A program made the position numbers and the translations under genes. DNA of 64,000 bases from Bacteroidales bacterium (GTDB lineage: Bacteria > Bacteroidota > Bacteroidia > Bacteroidales > F082). The stretch's first letter is position 1, and each line of letters starts with the position of its first letter. The notes below the pieces were generated by a model. It saw nothing but the letters and a program-made list of their open reading frames with translations. It had not been told where the DNA came from and ran no database searches. Shown here one piece after another: positions 51,863 through 59,552 of this stretch. The stretch spans positions 1 through 64,000 of the forward strand of contig JAEETH010000001.1 of assembly GCA_016290215.1 (NCBI GenBank), given 5' to 3'.

Positions 51863-53248
51863 ATGAAAAAAACATTATTCCTCATGCTCGCCCTGCTATT
51901 GGCAGTGAGCTGCTTCGCACAAGACGAACAAACGCCCAAGAAGCCAAAGAAAGCCAAGAAAGAAAAGGTCTACAACGAAAAAGGTGAAATCATCAAGAAA
52001 GGCTGGAACTTCGGGCCACTACCCGTGGTGGGCTACGATGCCGACTTAGGCTTCCAGTACGGCGTGACTTGCGACATCTTCAACTTCGGCGACGGTTCGC
52101 GCTACCCGCGCTACGACTACAAGTTCAATGTGGAGGTGTCGCGTTACACCAAGGGCTCAGGGGTGTTCCGCTTCTACAGCGACCTGCCCTACGTCTTCAA
52201 GGACACGAAACTCTTCTTCGACGTGACCTACTTCTATGCCAAGAAATACGAGTTCTTCGGCTTCAACGGCTTCGAATCCAGCACCTTCGACCCTTACGCG
52301 GGCATTGAAGGAGTCAAGAGCAGCTATCACTTCATCAACCGCAACCAGTTCCGTTTCGTAGGCAGCATGCAAAGGTCGTTATTTGGTGTTCCAAACCTCA
52401 ACTGGACCGCTGGTCTGGCTTACTTTAACACCAAAGTCGACCGTATTAACTTGAAAGGCTATGAAGATCAAGTGACGCTTTATGAAAACTATGTAAACGC
52501 TGGTATCATTAAGAAAGAAGAAGCTAAAGGTGGCCACACAGGCCAACTTCGTCTCGGTATGGTCTACGACAGTCGCGACCACAACAGCGACCCGACCAGA
52601 GGAATCCATGCCGAAGGAACTTTAGTTGGTGCATTCAACATTGATAGCGACACACTTTATCCAATAAAAGACCGCACCAACTATAACCTTTCTTTTACTT
52701 TCCTATGGAGACAATACATCCCTGTTTACAAGGACAAGCTGACCTTCGCCTATCGCTTGGGTGCCCAAAACCGCATAGCTGGTAAGACGCCGTGGTACAT
52801 GATCAACAACCTGAACACTATGTTCTTCCAAAAGATGTACACCGAAGGTTTGGGCGGTAGCGTGACCATGCGCGGCGTGAATCGTAACGGTGTTCTTGGT
52901 GAAGGTTTTGCCTTTGCCAATTTTGAGCTGCGCTGGCGCATTGTGGGCTTCCAATTCATTAACCAAAACTGGCAAGTGGCTTTGAATCCTTTCTTCGATG
53001 CAGGTATAGTGACACAAAAATTCCGCGAAAAGGAAATGATGGATGCCGAAGCAGTTCTTGACCCTTTGCCAGAAAACGAATCGATGTATTATAGCGGCGA
53101 CAAAGAAAGCGTACACATGAGCGCAGGCTGTGGCCTCAAACTCATCATGAACCGCAACCTCGTTGTTTCCGTCGACTTAGGCCGTGCCTTAGACAATCGC
53201 GATGGCGAGAAACTGAAGACTTTCGTCGGATTTAATTACATTTTCTGA
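51863..53248 (+). CDS. Omp85/BamA-like outer-membrane beta-barrel (surface antigen) protein
   Basis: A 461-residue protein starting MKKTLFLMLALLLAVSCFAQ, a signal peptide, then a Lys-rich linker (KKPKKAKKEKVYNEKGE) and a 16-strand-type barrel with alternating aromatic strands. Features are GYDADLGFQYGVTCDIFNFG, LRLGMVYDSRDHNSDPTRG, the conserved GGSVTMRGVNRNGVLGEG (surface-antigen lid loop) and a terminal Phe (GFNYIF). No POTRA repeats fit in the short N-terminus, so it is a barrel-only member of unknown cargo. The frame runs upstream, but the -7 box argues for this start. Confidence 0.85.
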   Translation: MKKTLFLMLALLLAVSCFAQDEQTPKKPKKAKKEKVYNEKGEIIKKGWNFGPLPVVGYDADLGFQYGVTCDIFNFGDGSRYPRYDYKFNVEVSRYTKGSGVFRFYSDLPYVFKDTKLFFDVTYFYAKKYEFFGFNGFESSTFDPYAGIEGVKSSYHFINRNQFRFVGSMQRSLFGVPNLNWTAGLAYFNTKVDRINLKGYEDQVTLYENYVNAGIIKKEEAKGGHTGQLRLGMVYDSRDHNSDPTRGIHAEGTLVGAFNIDSDTLYPIKDRTNYNLSFTFLWRQYIPVYKDKLTFAYRLGAQNRIAGKTPWYMINNLNTMFFQKMYTEGLGGSVTMRGVNRNGVLGEGFAFANFELRWRIVGFQFINQNWQVALNPFFDAGIVTQKFREKEMMDAEAVLDPLPENESMYYSGDKESVHMSAGCGLKLIMNRNLVVSVDLGRALDNRDGEKLKTFVGFNYIF

Positions 53249-53263
53249 TAAAAACAATGAGAA

Positions 53264-53836
53264 ATGTTTAAGTTTAATCGATTGAAGAAAAAAATCATTT
53301 CTATTGCCCCTCGGTTTTGGGTAAGAGTATTGTACAAAGATATATGGACACTTAGAAAAGATGTCCATAGTGCGAGAAAAGAAAAAAGTATCGATGTCTC
53401 TTATAGTAACAATGGGTGGAAATTCAAGTTATATAATCTGTATTGGGAATCATACGGCTCATATATCGGAATAGATGCCATCTTGGATGAAGGAATCGTA
53501 TTCCCTCATAATCCGCTGAGTGTATTTATCAGTAATTGGGCTCATATTGGGAAAAACTGTGTCATTTTCCAGCAAGTGACTATAGGAAGCAATATGATTA
53601 AGGAGAGCAAAGGATTTGGTTCGCCCCATTTGGAAGATGGTGTTTTTGTTGGAAGTGGTGCAAAAATCATCGGCAATGTCCATGTGGGCAAGAACGCACG
53701 AATAGGTGCAAACTGTGTCGTTGTTAAAGATGTACCTGACAACAGCGTTACTGTAATTCGAGGAATTGAAACCCTGGTGAGGAAAGAAGAGTTAAATAAT
53801 ACATTTATTGTAAGTACACCGAAATCAAATGATTAA
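53264..53836 (+). CDS. left-handed beta-helix acyltransferase (CysE/LpxA superfamily)
   Basis: A 190-residue cytoplasmic enzyme with hexapeptide repeats: VFISNWAHIGKNCVIFQQVTIG, VGSGAKIIGNVHVGKNARIGANCVVVKD and the ending GIETLV resembling serine acetyltransferases and sugar O-acetyltransferases. The N-terminal 60 residues are helical and not family-typical. Base composition turns AT-rich here, unlike the barrel gene 15 bp upstream. It overlaps the CapA-SGNH gene by eight bases, so it probably acetylates a precursor in the same pathway. Confidence 0.8.
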   Translation: MFKFNRLKKKIISIAPRFWVRVLYKDIWTLRKDVHSARKEKSIDVSYSNNGWKFKLYNLYWESYGSYIGIDAILDEGIVFPHNPLSVFISNWAHIGKNCVIFQQVTIGSNMIKESKGFGSPHLEDGVFVGSGAKIIGNVHVGKNARIGANCVVVKDVPDNSVTVIRGIETLVRKEELNNTFIVSTPKSND

Positions 53837-55850
53837 GAACTTAATAATAATAGTATTGTCAGTCTTGGTGATATTTGCCTCAAGAAAGAAACTCAAATCT
53901 TGGGCAAAGAAAGTGGCAAAAAAGCTCATTCCAATACAATACTATCGGCGATTAAAGCGGATCATTAAAGGTGACCAAGACGAAAACCACGACAATGGTC
54001 ATCCAATCAATTTACATCCTATATTTCCGGTACTATCAAAGAATCAAGAGAAAAGGCTTTCAGAGGCCATCAGACTGACATTTACGGGCGATTTGATTCT
54101 ATTGAAGGATATGGTTGAAAACGGGTATGATTCCATATCAGGCCAATATCACTTTGATTCCATGTTCAAGTATATCAAAGAATATTACGATGAAGCGGAT
54201 TGTAATATAAGCGTTTTTGAAGGTCCAGTTGCAGGCGCAGATAAAGGCTATTCCACATCGTGCTTTGACGATGGTATTCTTTTGTATTTGAATTTCCCAA
54301 AAGAATATGCTGAAGCTGTAAGACGAGCTGGTTTTGATATGGTTACCTTGGCCAATAATCATTTGTTGGATCAAGGAATTGAAGGAGTGTACCATACTTT
54401 AGACGAACTCGATAATATAGGACTCGCCCATGTTGGTGCGTACCGAAATGAGGAAGAAAAATCGTCGGTGAAAATTGTTGAGGTTAGAGGCAAAAAAATA
54501 GCGATTTTGGCATATACCAGTTTTTGCAATTACTATCAAACAGATTTCTTTTTTGAGTCGGAGAATCGACATTTGACCAACATCATCGTTTCACCCGAAA
54601 GCCAATATATTGATGAAACGCTTGAAGCTGTCAGAAAGGATTTTGAAAAGGCAAAAAGCTTGTCTCCCGATTTAATCGTTGTCCTACCACACATGGGAGA
54701 GCAGTTTATGCACTTTCCTGATGAGTTTCAAAAGTATTGGTGTAAGATATTCGTTGAATTTGGTGCCGATATTGTATTCTCTGACCATCCACATGCAGTA
54801 CAACCGATAGAATGGGTCAAAGATGGTGATAGAGATGTATTGATAGTTCATTGTCCAGGAAATTTCATCAATTCATTTACTAAATATGACGGAGATGCAT
54901 CTATGATGGTTGAATGCTATCTCGACCCTGAAACAAGCAAACCGTTTGCATCCGCTATTGTTCCAATTTATGCCTATAGCAAACAAAGCAGAAGCCATGT
55001 GGAAAATTATTCAGGTATCCCAATTTATAAATTGATGAAAGACGAGAGCATCTGTCCTGAATTGAGTAGATATGAGTGTGTTAGAATTCAAGCGGTACAA
55101 AGACTTGTTACTAAAACCGCTATTGGGGTGGAACTTGGTCTAGATCAAATCCAAAAAAGATATTACACATTTCCTGATTTAGGTTATGTGAGGCACAAAA
55201 CAGACCGTCTCCCTGAAGAATTATTCGGAAATAGAGATGGGATAATCATTAGTAAATTACAAAGCAATAATAAAATAGCATTTGTGGGTGATAGTTTGAC
55301 AGAGGGCTCGTTTAATGGTGGATATGGCTGGTTCGAACCGATGATGCAAAATTACCCCGACAAACAAGTGATTCGACTTGCAAAAGGGTCGCAAACATCT
55401 AAGTATTTCAAAGAAAACAAAAAAGCTATTGCAGAGTTGAAAGCGGATTTGTATTTCTTGTGCATGGGTTGCAACGATATTCGTTATAGAAACGAGGCTA
55501 TTTGTGCCATAAACGAATCCGAATATGTGGCAAATATCGATGAGATTTGTCAATCTATTCTGGAAATTCAACCTTCTGCAGATATTGTATGCATTAGTCC
55601 ATGGAAGAGCGGGAATTATGATCCCAATTGTAAAACTACATTGGCCGAAAAAGAAAAGCTTTACAATGATTATGGTTCTGCTTTGAAAAAGTATTGTGAA
55701 ACTAAAGGATTTGTGTTTATTGACCCTAATCCATATATAGACGCAGCCGTTTCCAAACGAGATAGAAGATATTATATGTTAGACCATATCCATTGTAATG
55801 CTGATCAAGGAATAAAGTTGTATAGTGAGGCGGTAATAATGAGCTGTTGA
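53829..55850 (+). CDS. CapA-like metallophosphatase fused to an SGNH/GDSL hydrolase
   Basis: A 673-residue protein with an N-terminal membrane segment (3-17). Residues about 80-400 are a CapA/PgsA-type domain: RLTFTGDLILLKDM, LANNHLLDQGIEG, VLPHMGEQ and FSDHPHAVQPIEW, as in poly-gamma-glutamate and capsule export proteins. Residues about 480-670 are an SGNH hydrolase with FVGDSLTEGS (S489), MGCNDIR (N549) and LDHIHC (D652, H655). The fusion joins a capsule-type metallo-enzyme to an esterase/acyltransferase. AT-rich, terminator-bounded, and preceded by an acyltransferase; probably envelope modification. Confidence 0.82.
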   Translation: MIKNLIIIVLSVLVIFASRKKLKSWAKKVAKKLIPIQYYRRLKRIIKGDQDENHDNGHPINLHPIFPVLSKNQEKRLSEAIRLTFTGDLILLKDMVENGYDSISGQYHFDSMFKYIKEYYDEADCNISVFEGPVAGADKGYSTSCFDDGILLYLNFPKEYAEAVRRAGFDMVTLANNHLLDQGIEGVYHTLDELDNIGLAHVGAYRNEEEKSSVKIVEVRGKKIAILAYTSFCNYYQTDFFFESENRHLTNIIVSPESQYIDETLEAVRKDFEKAKSLSPDLIVVLPHMGEQFMHFPDEFQKYWCKIFVEFGADIVFSDHPHAVQPIEWVKDGDRDVLIVHCPGNFINSFTKYDGDASMMVECYLDPETSKPFASAIVPIYAYSKQSRSHVENYSGIPIYKLMKDESICPELSRYECVRIQAVQRLVTKTAIGVELGLDQIQKRYYTFPDLGYVRHKTDRLPEELFGNRDGIIISKLQSNNKIAFVGDSLTEGSFNGGYGWFEPMMQNYPDKQVIRLAKGSQTSKYFKENKKAIAELKADLYFLCMGCNDIRYRNEAICAINESEYVANIDEICQSILEIQPSADIVCISPWKSGNYDPNCKTTLAEKEKLYNDYGSALKKYCETKGFVFIDPNPYIDAAVSKRDRRYYMLDHIHCNADQGIKLYSEAVIMSC

Positions 55851-55878
55851 CCTTTTTTGAAGCAAAACGCAGATAACG

Positions 55879-55920
55879 AAACAGGCTGAACTTCTAGTGA
55901 AAAGTTCAACCTGTTTTCTT
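55879..55920 (+). terminator. rho-independent terminator after the CapA-SGNH gene
   Basis: AACAGGCTGAACTT / AAGTTCAACCTGTT hairpin with a T-run. It may also serve the convergent gpmA. Confidence 0.8.
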
Positions 55921-55938
55921 AGCGGCGATCATAATTCT

Positions 55939-56685
55939 TTATTTCGCCTTGCCTTGGTTGGCGACGGCGGCCATGAGGGCAGCCACCTTTTCAGGGTCTC
56001 CCAAGAAGAAGTCCTTCCGGAGCTTCATATTGTCGTCGAACTCGAAAACATACGGAATGCCTGTCGGGATATTGAAGGCGATGATTTCGTCGTTGCTCAT
56101 GCCTTTCAGCACCTTCACCACACCGCGCAGGCTGTTGCCGTGGGCCACCACTAATACTTGGTCATGGGTCTCGAAGGCCTTCATGATGTTGTTCTCATAA
56201 TACGGCATCACACGCTCGATGGTGTCGCAAAGGGCTTCGGTGAGCGGGATTTGCTCGTCGGTGAGTTCGGCATAGCGCGGGTCCATGCGGGGGCTCTTGG
56301 GGTCGTTCATGTCGAGCGCGGGCGGACGCACATCGAAAGCGCGGCGCCACAGACGCACTTGCTCGTCGCCGTATTTCTCGGCGGTCATCTTCTTGTCGAG
56401 GCCTTGCAGCTGGCCATACGACTTTTCGTTGAGACGCCATGACTTGTACACCGGCAGCCAGTCCATATCCATGGCTTCAAGAGCCAAGTTCAGGGTCTTG
56501 ATGGCGCGTTTCAAATAAGAGGTGAAGCAGATTTCAGGCTTGTAGCCGTTCTCTTTCAGCGTTTTGCCTGCTTCGATAGCTTCTTGGACGCCTTTCTCCG
56601 AAAGGTCCACATTGGTCCACCCCGTGAAGAGGTTCAATTTGTTCCATTCACTTTCTCCGTGACGGATTAAAATCAGTTTTTTCAT
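55939..56685 (-). CDS. gpmA: 2,3-bisphosphoglycerate-dependent phosphoglycerate mutase
   Basis: A 248-residue glycolytic mutase. Motifs are LILIRHGESEWNKLNLFTGW (phospho-His), YLKRAIKTLNLALEAM, WRLNEKSYGQLQG and VVAHGNSLRGVVK. Only 11 bases behind the ParE-like toxin stop, so it may be read from the TA promoter. Confidence 0.95.
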   Translation of the reverse strand: MKKLILIRHGESEWNKLNLFTGWTNVDLSEKGVQEAIEAGKTLKENGYKPEICFTSYLKRAIKTLNLALEAMDMDWLPVYKSWRLNEKSYGQLQGLDKKMTAEKYGDEQVRLWRRAFDVRPPALDMNDPKSPRMDPRYAELTDEQIPLTEALCDTIERVMPYYENNIMKAFETHDQVLVVAHGNSLRGVVKVLKGMSNDEIIAFNIPTGIPYVFEFDDNMKLRKDFFLGDPEKVAALMAAVANQGKAK

Positions 56686-56696
56686 TTTTATTCTGT

Positions 56697-57047
56697 TTAT
56701 TTGATCTTGCTAAGTTTCTTTGGATTGGTGGCTTGATGGACAATTGAAATTACACGTATTGTAGTTTTTGTGACCGAATAAACCACATAATATTTCTCGT
56801 AAACTATGTTTCTATATACTTTTCTTTCTGTACTCTCAACAAAGCGACTTTTAGGATTTGCATGCGGCATCAATGGCAACGAAAATATACGATCTAATAC
56901 CTCCTTTTGGAATTTCTTTGCTACAATATCACCAAAAACCGTATGGCCATACAGAATTACAGTTTCCAATTCTTTCAGGAAATTCTCAGTAATAACAAGC
57001 CTTGGTTTCTGTTGACGGCCCGAAATTATACGTTTTCGGCCAGCCAT
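56697..57047 (-). CDS. RelE/ParE-family toxin
   Basis: A 116-residue protein: LVITENFLKELETVILYGHT, FQKEVLDRIFSLPLMPHANP and KYYVVYSVTKTTIRVISIVH match the ParE/RelE fold. The start overlaps the antitoxin by 22 nt in another frame. Basic N-terminus (MAGRKRIISGRQQKPR). ParE-type toxins hit gyrase and RelE-type toxins cleave mRNA; which applies is not visible. Confidence 0.8.
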   Translation of the reverse strand: MAGRKRIISGRQQKPRLVITENFLKELETVILYGHTVFGDIVAKKFQKEVLDRIFSLPLMPHANPKSRFVESTERKVYRNIVYEKYYVVYSVTKTTIRVISIVHQATNPKKLSKIK

Positions 57048-57193
57048 GTCTCTAATCTACGTTTGAACTCACTTACACTCATATCACCAGACCTTTCGTC
57101 TTCACGAATCTTGTCACGGTATTCTTCCAAAGTCACCTCAACATCAGGATCGGGGAAAAGCCAGTTGATCTTTTTTGTCGTTGCAGTTGCCAT
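57026..57193 (-). CDS. small antitoxin of the RelE/ParE pair
   Basis: A 55-residue acidic protein (MATATTKKINWLFPDPDVEV, then VTLEEYRDKIREDERSGDMS, ending TWLAENV). It is preceded by a -7 box at 57210 and overlaps the toxin by 22 nt. The helical acidic body fits a toxin-wrapping antitoxin. Confidence 0.75.
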   Translation of the reverse strand: MATATTKKINWLFPDPDVEVTLEEYRDKIREDERSGDMSVSEFKRRLETWLAENV

Positions 57194-57209
57194 AGCTTAT
57201 AAATTTCCG

Positions 57210-57217
57210 CAAAAATA
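57210..57217 (-). promoter_or_regulatory. -7 box TATTTTTG of the RelE/ParE operon
   Basis: Reverse TAnnTTTG 16 bases before the antitoxin ATG. It may also serve gpmA. Confidence 0.6.
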
Positions 57218-57240
57218 CAAACTTTTCTGGATTTGTTACA

Positions 57241-58902
57241 TTAATCCAGTTTCTTTCTCTCCCTATGGCGTTTCGGCTGTTCTTCTTTGAATTCTGATTC
57301 TTCAGTAGCTTCTGTTGACTGCTCTGTTGGGGTTTCATTTGGCGTGGCTTCAGCCTGCGGCATCTCGGCATCAATGCGTCGGAAAATGTCATCCTTGTCT
57401 TTCGGTCGCGCCTCGTCATGCCACTTGAAGCCCGAAAGATAACGATTGCTCTCCTGCAAGTCTTCCTCAGGATACATCGTCTCATCGATACCCTTGAACG
57501 ACTTGATGATGGAGATGCTCTCTTTCTCCATTTCAACGACCATAGTTTCCGACTTCGAAACGTCGATGCCAATCATGCCACCATCATCGTCGCGAATCCA
57601 ATAGATGGTCTCGGCTTGGTTTCCATCTACATTGACGCGGCTAATGCTACCATTGCTGAATCTCGAAGTGATGTCGGTACCCTTGATTTGGTTGAATCCC
57701 TCAATGGTGTCCTGCGAGATGATGAAGGCATTGCCTTTTTGCAACACCCAATCCACCTTATTGTCCTTGAGTTTGATGTCGATGTCGATGCCTGTCAACT
57801 GGCTGTCCTCGGCCCAAAGGATGGGAGCCACACGCATACGAATGGTGGAATCGGCCATGAGATAGGTCAACGTGTCGCATTTGCCTTGCATGTCACTCTT
57901 AAAGAAACGCACATGGCGACGGGCAATGAGTTTCTTGGCTTCCTCCTTCTGCTTGTCGAAGTACATAAACAGCGTATCGCCATGGATATAAAGCGAGTCG
58001 CCGCCATCATAGCTAATGGCGTATGCGCTATCGGTGGCATAACTCAATCCATCGTCTTCCCACATCTCCACATAATCGCCGCGCATGACGACCTTATAAG
58101 AAGTGTCAATCATGTCAACTCGGTCATAGGCTTTGGCCAAACCCAAATTGCGGTCATAGAAAATGGAATCCGACCAAATCTGCTGCGTTTCGTTGTGCAT
58201 ATAAGGTCGCTGGTCGAGAAACACTTGGTCTTCATTCACAAGATAATAGCCATGTGTTCCTTCCAACACATTCTCCTTATTAATAATGGTCGTCGGTCCC
58301 TCAAACCACATCTTTTCGATGCTCGTGTTGTAATACAAGGTATCGGTATACATCTGGTATTTCGGACTGGTGACCTCCACGTTTTCAAAAAACGAGAATT
58401 CCTTGATGTCGTCGCGATAGTAGCCTATGCAACTGATGAGGGTTTTGTCGCCGCGATAGGTCGTTGCGCTATCGGGATAACAAGCTAAATGAAGGTTGCG
58501 GTCGTAAGTAAGGTATTCGGTGAGCAAGGTGGTGGAGTCGTCCATCAGCTTCACGTTATCGAAGAACTCAGCAAAACGCGAGTTACCATCGTAATTCAAC
58601 AAATCGCTGAACACCTCCACGCTGTCGTTGATGATGATATGCACATTCTGATAAGCATCGAAGCTGTTGGTTTTCTGGTAGAAATAAGCGCTATCGCAGA
58701 AAAAATAAGCCGAGTCGTGGCGCATTTTCACATGGCCAATCAGTCGCTGCACGTCGCCCATGCTCTTCGAGTAGGTGGCCTTGTCGTAATGCTCGATATT
58801 GATGCGGGTTTTCTTGCGTTGCACGGTGTCTTGTTCCTGTGCCACAACGATTTGCGACAACAGGAGGAAAAATGACGCTATGAGCAACAACTTGGCTTTC
58901 AT
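57241..58902 (-). CDS. OstA/LptA-like periplasmic protein
   Basis: A 553-residue secreted protein starting MKAKLLLIASFFLLLSQIVV (signal peptide, cleavage at VAQ). The body is a long run of OstA-type beta-jellyroll strands (HVKMRHDSAYFFCDSAYFYQ, YLTYDRNLHLACYPDSATTY, RGDYVEMWEDDGLSYATDSA) as in the Bacteroidota OstA-like family, ending in a Glu/Lys-rich tail. Likely an LPS-transport periplasmic bridge or its accessory. Start set by the -7 box at 58920. Confidence 0.85.
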   Translation of the reverse strand: MKAKLLLIASFFLLLSQIVVAQEQDTVQRKKTRINIEHYDKATYSKSMGDVQRLIGHVKMRHDSAYFFCDSAYFYQKTNSFDAYQNVHIIINDSVEVFSDLLNYDGNSRFAEFFDNVKLMDDSTTLLTEYLTYDRNLHLACYPDSATTYRGDKTLISCIGYYRDDIKEFSFFENVEVTSPKYQMYTDTLYYNTSIEKMWFEGPTTIINKENVLEGTHGYYLVNEDQVFLDQRPYMHNETQQIWSDSIFYDRNLGLAKAYDRVDMIDTSYKVVMRGDYVEMWEDDGLSYATDSAYAISYDGGDSLYIHGDTLFMYFDKQKEEAKKLIARRHVRFFKSDMQGKCDTLTYLMADSTIRMRVAPILWAEDSQLTGIDIDIKLKDNKVDWVLQKGNAFIISQDTIEGFNQIKGTDITSRFSNGSISRVNVDGNQAETIYWIRDDDGGMIGIDVSKSETMVVEMEKESISIIKSFKGIDETMYPEEDLQESNRYLSGFKWHDEARPKDKDDIFRRIDAEMPQAEATPNETPTEQSTEATEESEFKEEQPKRHRERKKLD

Positions 58903-58919
58903 CACTTCAATTAATGCCG

Positions 58920-58927
58920 CAAAATTA
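58920..58927 (-). promoter_or_regulatory. -7 box TAATTTTG of the OstA-like gene
   Basis: Reverse TAnnTTTG 17 bases before the ATG at 58902. Confidence 0.6.
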
Positions 58928-58968
58928 AGATTATTGTACGAATTGGGAGAGGAAAACGAAAAAACATC

Positions 58969-58976
58969 TATTTTTG
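58969..58976 (+). promoter_or_regulatory. -7 box TATTTTTG upstream of the MazG-like gene
   Basis: Forward TAnnTTTG. A repeat hairpin (59003-59073) lies between it and the start at 59101. Confidence 0.5.
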
Positions 58977-59002
58977 ACACGATATTATAAGACACGCTTC
59001 GC

Positions 59003-59073
59003 GTCACTGCGAGGAATGAAGCAGTCCAGAAAATGAACCTCTAGATTGCTTCGTCGTTCTTCCTCGCAATGAC
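59003..59073. repeat. GTCACTGCGAGGAATGAAGC inverted repeat
   Basis: The left arm pairs with GCTTCGTCGTTCTTCCTCGC and AATGAC. It would form a hairpin in the 5' leader of the MazG-like gene. Confidence 0.8.
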
Positions 59074-59100
59074 GAAAAGCGATAACAAAACTAACGCATT

Positions 59101-59439
59101 ATGACCATAAAAGAAGCCCAAATCGCCGTCGATGAATGGATTAAGACCTACGGTGTGCGTTATTTCAGCGAACTGACCAACATGGCCATCCTGACCGAGG
59201 AAGTCGGCGAACTGGCCCGCATCATCGCTCGCACCTACGGCGACCAATCCTTCAAGGAATCAGACAAAAACCGCAACATGGCCGACGAAATGGCCGACAT
59301 CCTATGGGTGCTGATTTGCCTCGCCAACCAAACCGGCGTCGACCTTACCGATGCTTTCGCCAAGAATATGGAAAAGAAAACCACGCGCGACAGGGAACGC
59401 CATATCCACAACGACAAGCTGCGCGACCCCATCGCATAA
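59101..59439 (+). CDS. MazG-like nucleotide pyrophosphohydrolase
   Basis: A 112-residue all-alpha NTP-PPase. Metal-binding motifs are MAILTEEVGELAR (EExxE) and MADEMADILWVL (ExxD). Cleaves non-canonical or surplus NTPs to NMP. MTIKEAQIAVDEWIKTYGVR is a typical opening. The leader carries a repeat hairpin. Confidence 0.88.
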   Translation: MTIKEAQIAVDEWIKTYGVRYFSELTNMAILTEEVGELARIIARTYGDQSFKESDKNRNMADEMADILWVLICLANQTGVDLTDAFAKNMEKKTTRDRERHIHNDKLRDPIA

Positions 59440-59443
59440 AAAA

Positions 59444-59473
59444 TGTGGAGACGGTGTGCACTCCGTCTCCACA
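59444..59473. repeat. TGTGGAGACGG / CCGTCTCCACA palindrome
   Basis: A hairpin four bases after the MazG-like stop. GAGACG/CGTCTC arms, as in the palindromes at 4041 and 10733. Confidence 0.8.
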
Positions 59474-59519
59474 AAACAATGCATTCAAGATGATTACAAA
59501 TTACATTGTCGGTTTCTTT

Positions 59520-59539
59520 AGACGTTGCACGCAACGTCT
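59520..59539. repeat. AGACGTTGC / GCAACGTCT palindrome
   Basis: Perfect nine-base arms, followed by CTAC, just past the glnS stop. Related to the GAGACG family. Confidence 0.8.
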
Positions 59540-59552
59540 CTACAAACGAAAA

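Noticed and set aside
57418..58488. Forward frame of 356 codons within the OstA-like gene
   Set aside because: It is antisense to a gene with signal peptide and OstA strands, and has no promoter or family match.
59444..59539. Small RNA or integron attC-like sites
   Set aside because: The palindromes belong to a dispersed GAGACG family also found in coding regions; no integrase or cassette structure is present.
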